Positions 17,508-25,053 of a stretch of 64,000 nucleotides of DNA are shown piece by piece; position 1 is the stretch's first letter, and each line of letters opens with the position of its first letter. Location of the stretch: NCBI GenBank assembly GCA_023423975.1, contig JAFAEO010000001.1:124001-188000 (forward strand), in the 5' to 3' direction. The notes beneath the pieces are model-generated. The model saw only the letters and a list, made by a program, of their open reading frames with translations. It made no database searches and was not told where the DNA came from. The stretch comes from Pseudomonadota bacterium (lineage in GTDB: Bacteria; Pseudomonadota; Gammaproteobacteria; Burkholderiales; Burkholderiaceae_B). Both the position numbers and the translations under genes were made by a program.

Positions 17508-18298
17508 AACGTCACTCCAAGATAGGCATCCTGTACCCGGCTGTCGGCAACGACTTCGGCAAAGGTGCCCTGTGTCAGCACCGCGCCGTCAGCCAGCACA
17601 TACACGGTATCGCATAGGGCGGCAATCAGATCCATATTATGTTCAACAACAGCAAACGTCTTGCCCTCATCACGCAGTTCGCTGATGAATCCGGCCAGTT
17701 CGTCCATCAAGGCCGGGTTGACGCCAGCCGCGGGTTCATCCAGCAGGATAATGGGCGCGTTCAGCATGAGCGCGCGGCACAGTTCAAGCAGTTTTTTCTG
17801 GCCTCCGGACAGGCCCCCTGCCTGGCTATCGGCTAACCGCGTCAGCCGCGTGCGCTCCAGCAGGGCCAGTGCATGCTCAACGGCCTGCTCCTGCGTTTTC
17901 CGGATGCCATCACGCTGCAAAAATATGCGCCACAAGGTGTCGCCCCCCTGGTCGGGCCAGGCCAGCAGCAGGTTTTCAAGCACCGTCAGGCTGTCGAGTT
18001 CTCGCGCCAATTGAAAGGTGCGTGCAATGCCGGCACGGGCGCGATCATGCACGGCAAGCCGGGTAATGTCTTGCGAGCCCAGCCAGACACGACCGTGATC
18101 CGGTGCGGCGTTGCCCGCCAGCACATTGAACAGCGAGGATTTTCCTGCGCCGTTAGGGCCGACGATACCGGTAATCTGGCCGCGTTCGATACTGATCGAG
18201 ACGCCCTTCAATACCTTCAAGCCACCATAGGACAGCTGGATATCCCTGGCGTACAGGCCGGTAGCAGCTTGCGTTCCCGCACTTGCGGTCGCATTCAC
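17504..18298 (-). CDS. ABC transporter ATP-binding protein (LivG family)
   Basis: 264 residues. Walker A GPNGAGKSSLFN near residue 46, signature LSGGQKKLLELCRALML near residue 157, Walker B ILLDEPAAGVNPALMDEL and the switch VVEHNMDLI are all intact. The C-terminal extension with GTFAEVVADSRVQDAYLGV is typical of LivG-type subunits. The start overlaps the stop of the binding-protein gene by four bases, giving a coupled order of receptor, LivG, LivF, LivH, LivM. Confidence 0.92.
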   Translation of the reverse strand: MNATASAGTQAATGLYARDIQLSYGGLKVLKGVSISIERGQITGIVGPNGAGKSSLFNVLAGNAAPDHGRVWLGSQDITRLAVHDRARAGIARTFQLARELDSLTVLENLLLAWPDQGGDTLWRIFLQRDGIRKTQEQAVEHALALLERTRLTRLADSQAGGLSGGQKKLLELCRALMLNAPIILLDEPAAGVNPALMDELAGFISELRDEGKTFAVVEHNMDLIAALCDTVYVLADGAVLTQGTFAEVVADSRVQDAYLGVTL

Positions 18299-19560
18299 TC
18301 TATCAATCCCTGCTGGTGGTTGGTGCCATCCTTGATAATGAAACGGCCGTAGGAACGATGCAACTGGTCTCCCGTTGGCGTGAACTTAAATTGCGCCCCT
18401 GCCCCGCTGTAGGAAATCGGCTTGCCGGCGCGAAGGGTTTTAAGGCCGTCAACCGGGTTTTCGACTACCCCGCCCGGGCCGTTAACGACATCCAAAATGG
18501 ATTTGCTGAACACGGTGGGGTCAGCGCTGCCGGACTTTTCCATGGCCAGCGCAAGCACTGCGACCTCATCCCACATATTGGACGGGAAAATGGCCAGCGT
18601 ATTCTCGGGCGTTTTGGTATGCTGCGAAAAGGTTTTGTAAGCGGTTGATTCTGCTGGTGGAATCGACTGGATATGATTAATGCCCTCGGCAACCTCGGCG
18701 CCTACATTCTTGATGAACGCCCCTTCGGCATCCGCAGCCGATGAGTTTGAATAGATTTTGCTGGTAAAGCCACTGCGGAAAACCTCGCGCGCAATCGCGG
18801 ACAGTTCAGGCAGATAACTTGGCAAAAACACGGCATCGGGTTCTTTGGAAAAAACCTTTTCCACTTCGGCACGATAGGAAGACTGGCCCGGATTGTAATA
18901 AACAACATCTACGATCTTGCCGCCCAGTTCACGAAACTCCGTGACAAAGGGATCCACCATGATCGTCCAGGCTGGCGCCTGCTGGACCATGACCGAAGCC
19001 GTGCGAGCCCCGTCGTGATAGGCCGCGCGGGCAAAAACCCTGCCCCAATCGCTGCCACGGGCCTGGAATCGCCATACCAGTCCTTTGTTGTCGCCCTGGG
19101 TGACTTCGTCACCCGTACCGGTCACCAGCAACGGAATGCCCCGCTCCAGCGTGAGCGGCTTGACGGCCAGAGCCACGGAACTGCTCCACATCCCAGTAAT
19201 CGCAGACACCTTGCTGACATCCAGCAACTTGCGAGCAGCAGCCACACCTGCAGTCGGGTTCGTTTCGCTATCGGCAACAACAATCTCCAGCTTGCGCCCG
19301 TTGAGCACACCACCGGCTTCGCTGTTAATGAACTCGGCTGCGCGCTTTGCCGCCTCGGCCATGCCCGGCCCGTACGCGCCACCGGCACCGCTTAGCGGAA
19401 CAAGCACGCCAATGCGTATGGGTGCCAGCGCCTCCTGCGCAGCGGCTGGCGCAATGGACGAGATAGCAGCGGCACCCGTGATCGATGCCAATACGAAACG
19501 GGACAAAAGCCGGCGGCCGGGGCCGATAATACGAGACATAAGAGGTGCCATGATGTGCAA
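18295..19560 (-). CDS. Periplasmic binding protein of a branched-chain amino acid-type importer
   Basis: 421 residues. Residues 1 to about 40 form a signal peptide with an arginine-rich start and a hydrophobic core (LASITGAAAISSIAPAAAQEA). The mature part is a Peripla_BP_6/LivK-type receptor: IRIGVLVPLSGAGGAYGPGM, AAKRAAEFINSEAGGVL, VADSETNPTAGVAAARKLL and a later NVWDE-like NMWDEVAVLALAMEKSG. It captures the ligand for the permease genes that follow. The ligand is unknown; the monooxygenase, CoA ligase and hydroxylase encoded around it suggest an aromatic or heterocyclic acid. Confidence 0.9.
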   Translation of the reverse strand: MHIMAPLMSRIIGPGRRLLSRFVLASITGAAAISSIAPAAAQEALAPIRIGVLVPLSGAGGAYGPGMAEAAKRAAEFINSEAGGVLNGRKLEIVVADSETNPTAGVAAARKLLDVSKVSAITGMWSSSVALAVKPLTLERGIPLLVTGTGDEVTQGDNKGLVWRFQARGSDWGRVFARAAYHDGARTASVMVQQAPAWTIMVDPFVTEFRELGGKIVDVVYYNPGQSSYRAEVEKVFSKEPDAVFLPSYLPELSAIAREVFRSGFTSKIYSNSSAADAEGAFIKNVGAEVAEGINHIQSIPPAESTAYKTFSQHTKTPENTLAIFPSNMWDEVAVLALAMEKSGSADPTVFSKSILDVVNGPGGVVENPVDGLKTLRAGKPISYSGAGAQFKFTPTGDQLHRSYGRFIIKDGTNHQQGLIE

Positions 19561-19577
19561 ATTACAATTGAAATGGA

Positions 19578-20123
19578 TCAGACCGGGTGTGCCGCTGTGC
19601 TGCTTTCGCCAATCTGCAACGCCTGGTTGAAACGGTTAAAGAAACCGCAAAGGGAGATGCGCAAGGTCAATTCAACAATCTGGGCTTCGGTAAACACCTG
19701 GCGCAAACGGTCAAACAGCGCCTCGGGAATGCGTTCTGCCGCCTGTGTGACGGCAATCGAATAATCGACCACCAGTTGATCCGTGTCGGTCAGCTGGCCC
19801 TTGGCAGTGCCATCGATCAGTGCCTGCGGGTCATCGACGGCCAGCCCCTCGACTTGCAAGCGCGGATTGTGATTTTCCACGCAGTAAAGACAACGGTTCA
19901 GTTGCGACACCACTACGATGGCCAGCTCAATATATCGGGACGGGACATTCTGTTGCTGCTTGAGCGTTAGCAGCATGTCAAATAGATGCTCGGCTGCGGG
20001 CTGCACGTGGGACAGCACCTGGAATTGGTCTGCAAAATGCGAGCCGTTGCCGGTATAGCGCGGGAAAAGCGCCTGCAGCGCTGGGCTCAGGCTATCGACA
20101 GGGAGTTCTGAAATACGGGGCAT
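19578..20123 (-). CDS. AhpD/carboxymuconolactone decarboxylase-like protein
   Basis: 181 residues from the ATG at 20123, which follows AGAAGAGAA; the frame extends upstream to 20267 but overlaps the monooxygenase gene. The AhpD signature is present: C78-L-Y-C81 with H85 (NRCLYCVENHNP). Such proteins act as thiol peroxidases or as uncharacterised partners in catabolic operons. The rest of the protein is helical (LLTLKQQQNVPSRYIELAIVVV). It lies 22 bases behind the flavin monooxygenase gene and 17 bases before the importer genes, so it is very probably co-transcribed with both. Confidence 0.82.
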   Translation of the reverse strand: MPRISELPVDSLSPALQALFPRYTGNGSHFADQFQVLSHVQPAAEHLFDMLLTLKQQQNVPSRYIELAIVVVSQLNRCLYCVENHNPRLQVEGLAVDDPQALIDGTAKGQLTDTDQLVVDYSIAVTQAAERIPEALFDRLRQVFTEAQIVELTLRISLCGFFNRFNQALQIGESSTAAHPV

Positions 20124-20145
20124 AGCGTTCTCTTCTTCCAAAAAA

Positions 20146-21489
20146 CTAAGGGGAAACCGTTGTGCGGTACGGGCCAGCCGAGAGCAACTTCTCGCGAAGC
20201 ACGCCGTCGGCATATTGGCGCTTGTACGCGCCACGACGCTGTAATTCGGGCACCAGATAATCAACAATATTGCGAAACGTGCGCGGCATCTCTATATAGG
20301 CCAGATTGAATCCGTCAATACCAGTGTCTTCGACCCAGCCCTGCAGTTCGTCCGCCACTTCACGGGCGTCGCCAACCACCACTGGCCCTCTGCCGCCAAG
20401 GGCAACAAATTCAAGCGCGTCGCGCAAGGTCCAGGTTCGTGACGGATCCAGCTTGCTGAACGACGCCAGCGCCGATTGCCCGGCATTCGTATCCACATAG
20501 ATCAGCTCATCGTCCAGGCTATAGCGAGACAGATCAATACCAGTCCACCCCGAAAGCAGTGCACGGGCGCCATCCAGGTCGGCGCGAGCCAGGTATTCCT
20601 GATGTCGCTGGCGAGCCAGCGCCGCGGTTTCTTCAACAATCACGGTGAACATGGCGAATATCCGCACATCGTCCCGCTTGCGCCCTGCCGCATGCAACTG
20701 ATCTTGCAATTGCGCAACACTGCGCCTGACGCCCTCGCGCGTTGGCGCACCGACGAATACACATTCGGCATGACGCGCCGCAAACTGTCCGCCACGCTGC
20801 GACCCGCCCGCCTGGAAAATAAGCGGCGTGCGCTGTGGCGAGGGTTCGCATTGAAAAATGCCATGGGACCGAAAATAGCGCCCCTCGTGATTAACGGCGT
20901 GTACACCGGCAGGGTCAACATACTTGTCCGCCTGAGCATCACGCAAGACGGCGCCGTCATTCCAGCTGTTTTCCCAGAACCGGTAACATAATTCCAGGTA
21001 TTCATCAGCGCGATCATAGCGTTCATCATGACCAAGCAGGCTCTCCTGCCCCAGACTGCGGGCGCCGCTCTCAAGATAGGACGTGACCACATTCCAGGCC
21101 ACGCGGCCTTTAGTCAGATGATCCAGCGTGGCGAACCGGCGCGCCAGCAAATACGGCGGATCGTAGGCAACCGATGACGTCACGCCGAACCCAAGATGAC
21201 GGGTTGCATGCGCCATTAGCGGAATCAGTGGGAACGGGTCATTCATCGGAGTTTGCGCAGCGCTGGTCAATGCGTTCTCGGCTGTACCGCCATCGACATC
21301 GTACACGCCAATCACATCGCCCAGAAACAGCGTATCGAACAGGCCGCGCTCCAGCAGTGTTGCCAGCTCAACCCAATACTGGGCATTCAGATAATCGGAG
21401 GATGTATCGTCGGGATTCGTCCACTGGCCAGGTGCCAGATGACCGACACAGTTCATCAGGAACGCATTAAGGCGTATTTCTTTTGTCAT
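20146..21489 (-). CDS. LLM-class FMNH2-dependent monooxygenase (NtaA/SnaA/DszA group)
   Basis: 447 residues from the ATG at 21489. Family markers are LNAFLMNCVGHLAPGQW, the acidic VYDVDGG region, FGVTSSVAYDPPYLLARRFA, LDHLTKGRVAWNVVTSYL and PQRTPLIFQAGGSQRGGQFA. Members use reduced FMN from a separate reductase to cleave C-N, C-S or C-C bonds, as in nitrilotriacetate, pristinamycin or dibenzothiophene-sulphone metabolism. No flavin reductase gene lies in the window, so one encoded elsewhere must supply FMNH2. It is the first gene of the minus-strand block, and its promoter must lie in the gap beyond 21490. Confidence 0.9.
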   Translation of the reverse strand: MTKEIRLNAFLMNCVGHLAPGQWTNPDDTSSDYLNAQYWVELATLLERGLFDTLFLGDVIGVYDVDGGTAENALTSAAQTPMNDPFPLIPLMAHATRHLGFGVTSSVAYDPPYLLARRFATLDHLTKGRVAWNVVTSYLESGARSLGQESLLGHDERYDRADEYLELCYRFWENSWNDGAVLRDAQADKYVDPAGVHAVNHEGRYFRSHGIFQCEPSPQRTPLIFQAGGSQRGGQFAARHAECVFVGAPTREGVRRSVAQLQDQLHAAGRKRDDVRIFAMFTVIVEETAALARQRHQEYLARADLDGARALLSGWTGIDLSRYSLDDELIYVDTNAGQSALASFSKLDPSRTWTLRDALEFVALGGRGPVVVGDAREVADELQGWVEDTGIDGFNLAYIEMPRTFRNIVDYLVPELQRRGAYKRQYADGVLREKLLSAGPYRTTVSP

Positions 21490-21609
21490 TACATAGCCGG
21501 AATTCAGGTGCAGCAAACCTGCTAGTCTATGCCGTGCCGTTCCTGGCTACCAATACACTCTGACTATATTTTTATTACCAATAGTTCTGTAAAGCGATTT
21601 TTCAAATGA

Positions 21610-21759
21610 CTATTGGTCTTGGCGTTGTACGCTCTTGCCATCGTCACCGACGGCTCCCGCAAGCCCTGCTACGGCAAGTCCCGCGAGCGAACTCGCCGTG
21701 GGTTTCTCACCCGACATCAACTGTTCAACGGTTTTGCCATAAATCCAGCTCGCTGCAAC
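21610..21759 (-). other. Possible coding remnant between in-frame stops
   Basis: Between a TAG at 21760-21762 and another at 21610-21612 the minus strand reads 49 codons with a protein-like composition (SWIYGKTVEQLMSGEKP, then ASSLAGLAVAGLAGAVGDDG). There is a possible internal ATG but no convincing ribosome-binding site. It sits at the 3' edge of the T6SS island, just beyond the decayed DUF596-like genes, and may be what is left of another effector or immunity gene. I cannot assign a family, and chance is possible. Confidence 0.25.
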
Positions 21760-21768
21760 CTATCAAAG

Positions 21769-22167
21769 CTAAGTGGTATAGCTCCACTCTTCGCTTCCAT
21801 CCTCATACATCCATACAAATCCGCCTTCAGGCCACAGATCAATCAGATATCCCGCTGACTCGACTGTGAACTGAAAATAGACTTTATCCAACATGGAATC
21901 TTCCTTAGGCCACCTGTCTGAATAACGTTATACCTGTTCTTCAATTGGGCCTTCCCAGTATTTCTCTTTAAATGCAATTTTCAATCGTCCCTCTTTCATT
22001 AGACGATACATAGCGGAGAGAAAAAAATGTTTACGCTCCTCGTATGACGTGTTTCTTACTCGATCATTATCATTTGCTTCATCCCAAAGGGCCGCAGCAC
22101 TACTTCCTTCAGTTCCAATTATTATTTCTTTCCATTCGTCGTCTGTAAAGTCGAGCATTTCTTTCAT
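21769..22167 (-). pseudogene. DUF596-like protein with an in-frame stop; orphan immunity candidate
   Basis: The intact 5' part codes for 79 residues (MKEMLDFTDDEWKEIIIGTE through YWEGPIEEQV) and stops at TAA, 21928-21930. Translation past that stop continues in the same frame for 52 more codons (RYSDRWPKEDSMLDK, then GGFVWMYEDGSEEW) to TAG at 21769. The neighbouring copy at 22199-22420 has QRYSDRWPK at the same place, which shows that the stop replaced a glutamine codon (CAA to TAA). The pattern agrees with DUF596, small acidic proteins found near polymorphic toxins. The 79-residue product may still be made, without its C-terminal half. Confidence 0.72.
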
Positions 22168-22198
22168 CTGAGTTTCACCTCAATGTAGCCGCAACGAA

Positions 22199-22420
22199 TC
22201 ACCTCCACTCCATAAATCCATCCTCGTAAACCCAGACAAACCCTCCTTGTGCCCAATAACAAAGTAGACCGTCCACGTCAATTAGTTGGAAATCTGCCTT
22301 GTCCAATCGACTCTCATCTTTGGGCCATCGATCCGAATACCGCTGAAGCTGTTCTTCTATTGTGCCTTCCCAGAAAATCTGATCTGACAGAAACTGCGTG
22401 ACAAACGGGTAACTGTCAGC
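22199..22420 (-). pseudogene. DUF596-like C-terminal fragment
   Basis: This minus-strand frame begins after a TGA at 22421-22423 and has no start codon. It reads FLSDQIFWEGTIEEQLQRYS, then DRWPKDESRLDK and GGFVWVYEDGFMEW, ending at TGA 22199-22201. It is clearly related to the C-terminal half of the gene beside it (shared WEG.IEEQ, RYSDRWPK, GGFVW.YEDG). The N-terminal half has been lost. The upstream candidate immunity gene ends at 22416, so the deletion joint lies close to that stop codon. A second decaying copy suggests a former array of immunity genes. Confidence 0.7.
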
Positions 22421-22826
22421 TCATGTTTGAGCTAGTACACTTTATTGCCCAAGGATCATTAGGATAGGCAGCATCAAAAACCCCAAACTCTCTCTTATGG
22501 CAGCCAGGTTCCTCATAGAGATCATCCAAAGCGTTTTCCGTGAAGAATTCTTCTCCATCGAACATACCATGACTGCACTGCTCGTCACCTTCGAAGGTGA
22601 TGAAGGACACTGTTATATCAGCATCTGGGGTTTTCTGCAAAGGCCTAAGTATCTTTTGCAGAACGGGAAATGCCTCCTTGATTTGATCTCGGTTCTTTAC
22701 GAGCACCCAAAACGGCAATTCGTTGAATTGCCAATGGGTTTCACCAAGAACACGCAACCACAGCTTACCATCATATTTTTGAAGTTTGCCAAGGGTTTCA
22801 GCAAATATATCAGGCTTATACTGCAT
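22416..22826 (-). CDS. Candidate immunity protein for the adjacent T6SS toxin
   Basis: 136 residues from the ATG at 22826 (MQYKPDIFAETLGKLQKYDG); the frame is open further upstream but would overlap the toxin gene. The protein is acidic, soluble and without signal peptide or membrane segment. Tryptophan- and glutamate-rich stretches include GKLWLRVLGETHWQFNELPF and FITFEGDEQCSHGMFDGEEFF. I do not recognise a family. Its position, 13 bases behind the toxin candidate on the same strand, is the usual place of a cognate immunity gene. That role is inferred from order alone. Confidence 0.55.
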   Translation of the reverse strand: MQYKPDIFAETLGKLQKYDGKLWLRVLGETHWQFNELPFWVLVKNRDQIKEAFPVLQKILRPLQKTPDADITVSFITFEGDEQCSHGMFDGEEFFTENALDDLYEEPGCHKREFGVFDAAYPNDPWAIKCTSSNMS

Positions 22827-22839
22827 GGTATGTGACCTT

Positions 22840-23406
22840 CTATTTAAATGGTCTTGTGGGCGGCAACAATTCCGATTGCGTTTCCGCGCCCGTAGGGAGA
22901 ACGCCACATTTTTTTTGGCGATATTTTTTCATATTGCGCTTTAAATTTTCTTGTTTTTGTAAAATCTGATCCTTGTGCCCAGTCCAGCTTCCTAAGTCAG
23001 GCTTTATCCCTCTCGGATCAGGCACTTTAGCAAAAGGGTCTTTTAAGAAAAGCTCATACATTCCAAGCCCTCCTTGCGAAACAGAACGATCCGCTAACAT
23101 AGCAGCTCGCCGATTAGACAACTGCTGGACCAACTCTTGAAGTTTAGCATAAAGCCTTCCACACTCTGAATCAGGAGGTGGCGGGCAGGTGGAACACACT
23201 TCAGTCATCGTTCCCGGGATAGCATCCTCTTCAGAGTCTGTATCGGCCTGCTCCATCTGTGTGGCGTTACTACCAAAGATAGCACCACCGAGATTTTCCA
23301 AATCGTGTTCTCGCTGTTCCTTGCCAGGTGTAAGTTCATGAGCAGCACCGCCCAAAAGAAGGCCGCCGATCCCCCAGATCACAAATGGAATGGCAGGAGC
23401 TGGCAT
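22840..23406 (-). CDS. Small T6SS-associated toxin candidate
   Basis: 188 residues. Residues 5-22 form one hydrophobic segment (IPFVIWGIGGLLLGGAA), followed by an acidic linker. From residue 71 comes a compact domain: C71-S-T-C74, C82-GRLYAKLQELVQQLSNRR, then GSWTGHKDQILQKQ around G143-H144 and a final C167. This Cys-rich helix, GH and Q-L-K pattern resembles toxin domains at the C-terminus of PAAR effectors in Burkholderiales (possibly the Ntox16 type; the name is uncertain). The gene follows PAAR and DUF4123 with one- to five-base spacing, so it is probably carried by that PAAR tip. Activity is unknown. Confidence 0.6.
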   Translation of the reverse strand: MPAPAIPFVIWGIGGLLLGGAAHELTPGKEQREHDLENLGGAIFGSNATQMEQADTDSEEDAIPGTMTEVCSTCPPPPDSECGRLYAKLQELVQQLSNRRAAMLADRSVSQGGLGMYELFLKDPFAKVPDPRGIKPDLGSWTGHKDQILQKQENLKRNMKKYRQKKCGVLPTGAETQSELLPPTRPFK

Positions 23407-23407
23407 A

Positions 23408-24430
23408 TCAAACTCCCTTCAAATATTTAATAGTTTCTCGCATCAGAATCTTTACCCTTTCGTTCGGGTCGGGAGTCAGCTCAGCCGAAATCATAAAATC
23501 GCTCAGCCCTGGAGCCACTTCCAATCTTCCTCCCGTAACAACCTGTAAATAAGCCCATCTTCTAAAGGCGGACTCTTGATTCACCCCATGTGCAGCAGCT
23601 GCTTTTATCCATTTGTGCACGTCTGCCCTCAGCATCTCATCTGATGTACCCCTAACTCGATGGTCGGATACTTTGTGCAGGTATTTCATGGTTCGGGTTG
23701 TAAGCCAGTTAAAACGCATACCTTCTATAGCGCATATAGTTTGATGCGTCCACCGCAATGGCCCGCCAGGTGGCTCCGGTAGATCATCTGGCTTGACCAT
23801 ACGCATGGCGCTTTTACTCCAGTCCGGTTCAGGTTTAAAAAAAATCTGTCGACATGAGCCAAACAACCGGGATAGTTGACTGGCATCCAGGGAAGGTAAC
23901 ACTTGCGCCATCACATTGGCATCCGCATGCCGAAATGTCACGAGTTCATAGCCGCCTGCATTTGCTGACTCGTTGCTCTCAGAAGAACTCTTTGGGACTT
24001 CTATCTGATTGAGTCTGCGCAAATGGTCATAAAGAGCGGCTTCCGTGAGCGATGCGTCTCCAACCCAAAACACCAGGCCAGATGTATCTGCGGCAAGCTG
24101 CAGTATTGCTTCGAATCGTGAGGTAATCTCAGTACTTCTTTGTTCGTTTGACACATTTCCTGTTTCAATGGAGAGATTGCCCGGATTATCTTGCTGGTAA
24201 GGATCAATTAACCACGGACCACCCATAACGACTGAATAATCACCACCATAGCGATAGAGCGACCGACGCGCCAATCCGGCATCACGTAGTTTTGCTGCGA
24301 TATTCTGAAAAAAAGCGCCATCCATGACGGCATACACCCGGGTATCTGGATCCGCTATTAGCGCAAAAAGGTAATCACGCAACCGTGGATACTCATCCGG
24401 CAAATAATCAACTACCGCCGAGTCTTGCAT
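23408..24430 (-). CDS. DUF4123 protein, T6SS effector chaperone/adaptor
   Basis: 340 residues. The N-terminal 130 residues show the DUF4123 pattern (YLFALIADPDTRVYAVMDGA, LYRYGGDYSVVMGGPWLIDP, then SGLVFWVGDASLTEAALYDHLRRL). The middle part includes LFGSCRQIFFKPEPDW. The C-terminal 100 residues are helical and end in a conserved-looking ISAELTPDPNERVKILMRET. DUF4123 proteins (Tap/TEC type) load effectors onto VgrG or PAAR before firing and are usually encoded directly upstream of their effector, exactly as here. It starts five bases after the PAAR gene. Confidence 0.8.
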   Translation of the reverse strand: MQDSAVVDYLPDEYPRLRDYLFALIADPDTRVYAVMDGAFFQNIAAKLRDAGLARRSLYRYGGDYSVVMGGPWLIDPYQQDNPGNLSIETGNVSNEQRSTEITSRFEAILQLAADTSGLVFWVGDASLTEAALYDHLRRLNQIEVPKSSSESNESANAGGYELVTFRHADANVMAQVLPSLDASQLSRLFGSCRQIFFKPEPDWSKSAMRMVKPDDLPEPPGGPLRWTHQTICAIEGMRFNWLTTRTMKYLHKVSDHRVRGTSDEMLRADVHKWIKAAAAHGVNQESAFRRWAYLQVVTGGRLEVAPGLSDFMISAELTPDPNERVKILMRETIKYLKGV

Positions 24431-24435
24431 ATTGA

Positions 24436-24801
24436 CTATCCTTTTGTCGCGGGCGAAGCCTGCTTGGCCTGTTTTATCTGGCAGTCGGTTCCGCCCGGCC
24501 CTTCATCGCCTATGAACACATCCGAGGAGCCAGTTTGCGCAACGCCACCGCAATCAATAGCATCTCCCACCCTTCCTGCAGGTCGGCCCTCGATGAATAC
24601 ACTCGCTGACCCTTCGCTTAAGGCGCGCCCGTGCGAGCCGGCATGTCCCTCAGAGCAGGCATGGGATTCGTAAATGTCGCCTAAACGTATTATCGGCTTG
24701 CCGTTGACAAAAACAGTCGGACTTCCTGCGTTTGCATTGGTTGCCGGAAAATGACAACCATGACCTGAACCGACATCTCCTTGACGTGTTGCTGCTGGCA
24801 T
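24436..24801 (-). CDS. PAAR-domain protein, T6SS spike tip
   Basis: 121 residues. The first 95 residues form a PAAR domain: MPAATRQGDVGSGHGCHFPA at the start, repeated VFVNGKPIIRLGD and VFIEGRPAGRVGD beta units, and metal-binding His and Cys residues (H14, C16, H47, C49 with C83 near the end). PAAR proteins cap the VgrG trimer with a zinc-bound tip and carry effectors. There is no fused toxin; the C-terminal tail is short and polar. It heads a tight cassette of PAAR, DUF4123, toxin and immunity genes. Confidence 0.88.
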   Translation of the reverse strand: MPAATRQGDVGSGHGCHFPATNANAGSPTVFVNGKPIIRLGDIYESHACSEGHAGSHGRALSEGSASVFIEGRPAGRVGDAIDCGGVAQTGSSDVFIGDEGPGGTDCQIKQAKQASPATKG

Positions 24802-25053
24802 TCTTAAATTCCTTTTTCACAAAAATCCTGAAATCACTTGAGCTTCATTACTACCGCGCTTTGACCAGAAAAATAATGGAACCATCTAGAGTCACGGAGA
24901 TCGAGAAAACCAGAGTCGCACAAGCCTATGTCGTTCCGAAATGAGAAATGTGAATGACAATTCCCAATTTTCAATAAAATTAGAGTGTAATTTGGAACAA
25001 ATCCTGCCCGACAAAGCTTACTAACATACTAGTACGATTCTCGTTAAACAAAC

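Noticed and set aside
20476..20991. A 171-residue plus-strand frame opposite the flavin monooxygenase gene.
   Set aside because: It overlaps a complete enzyme gene and shows no family pattern.
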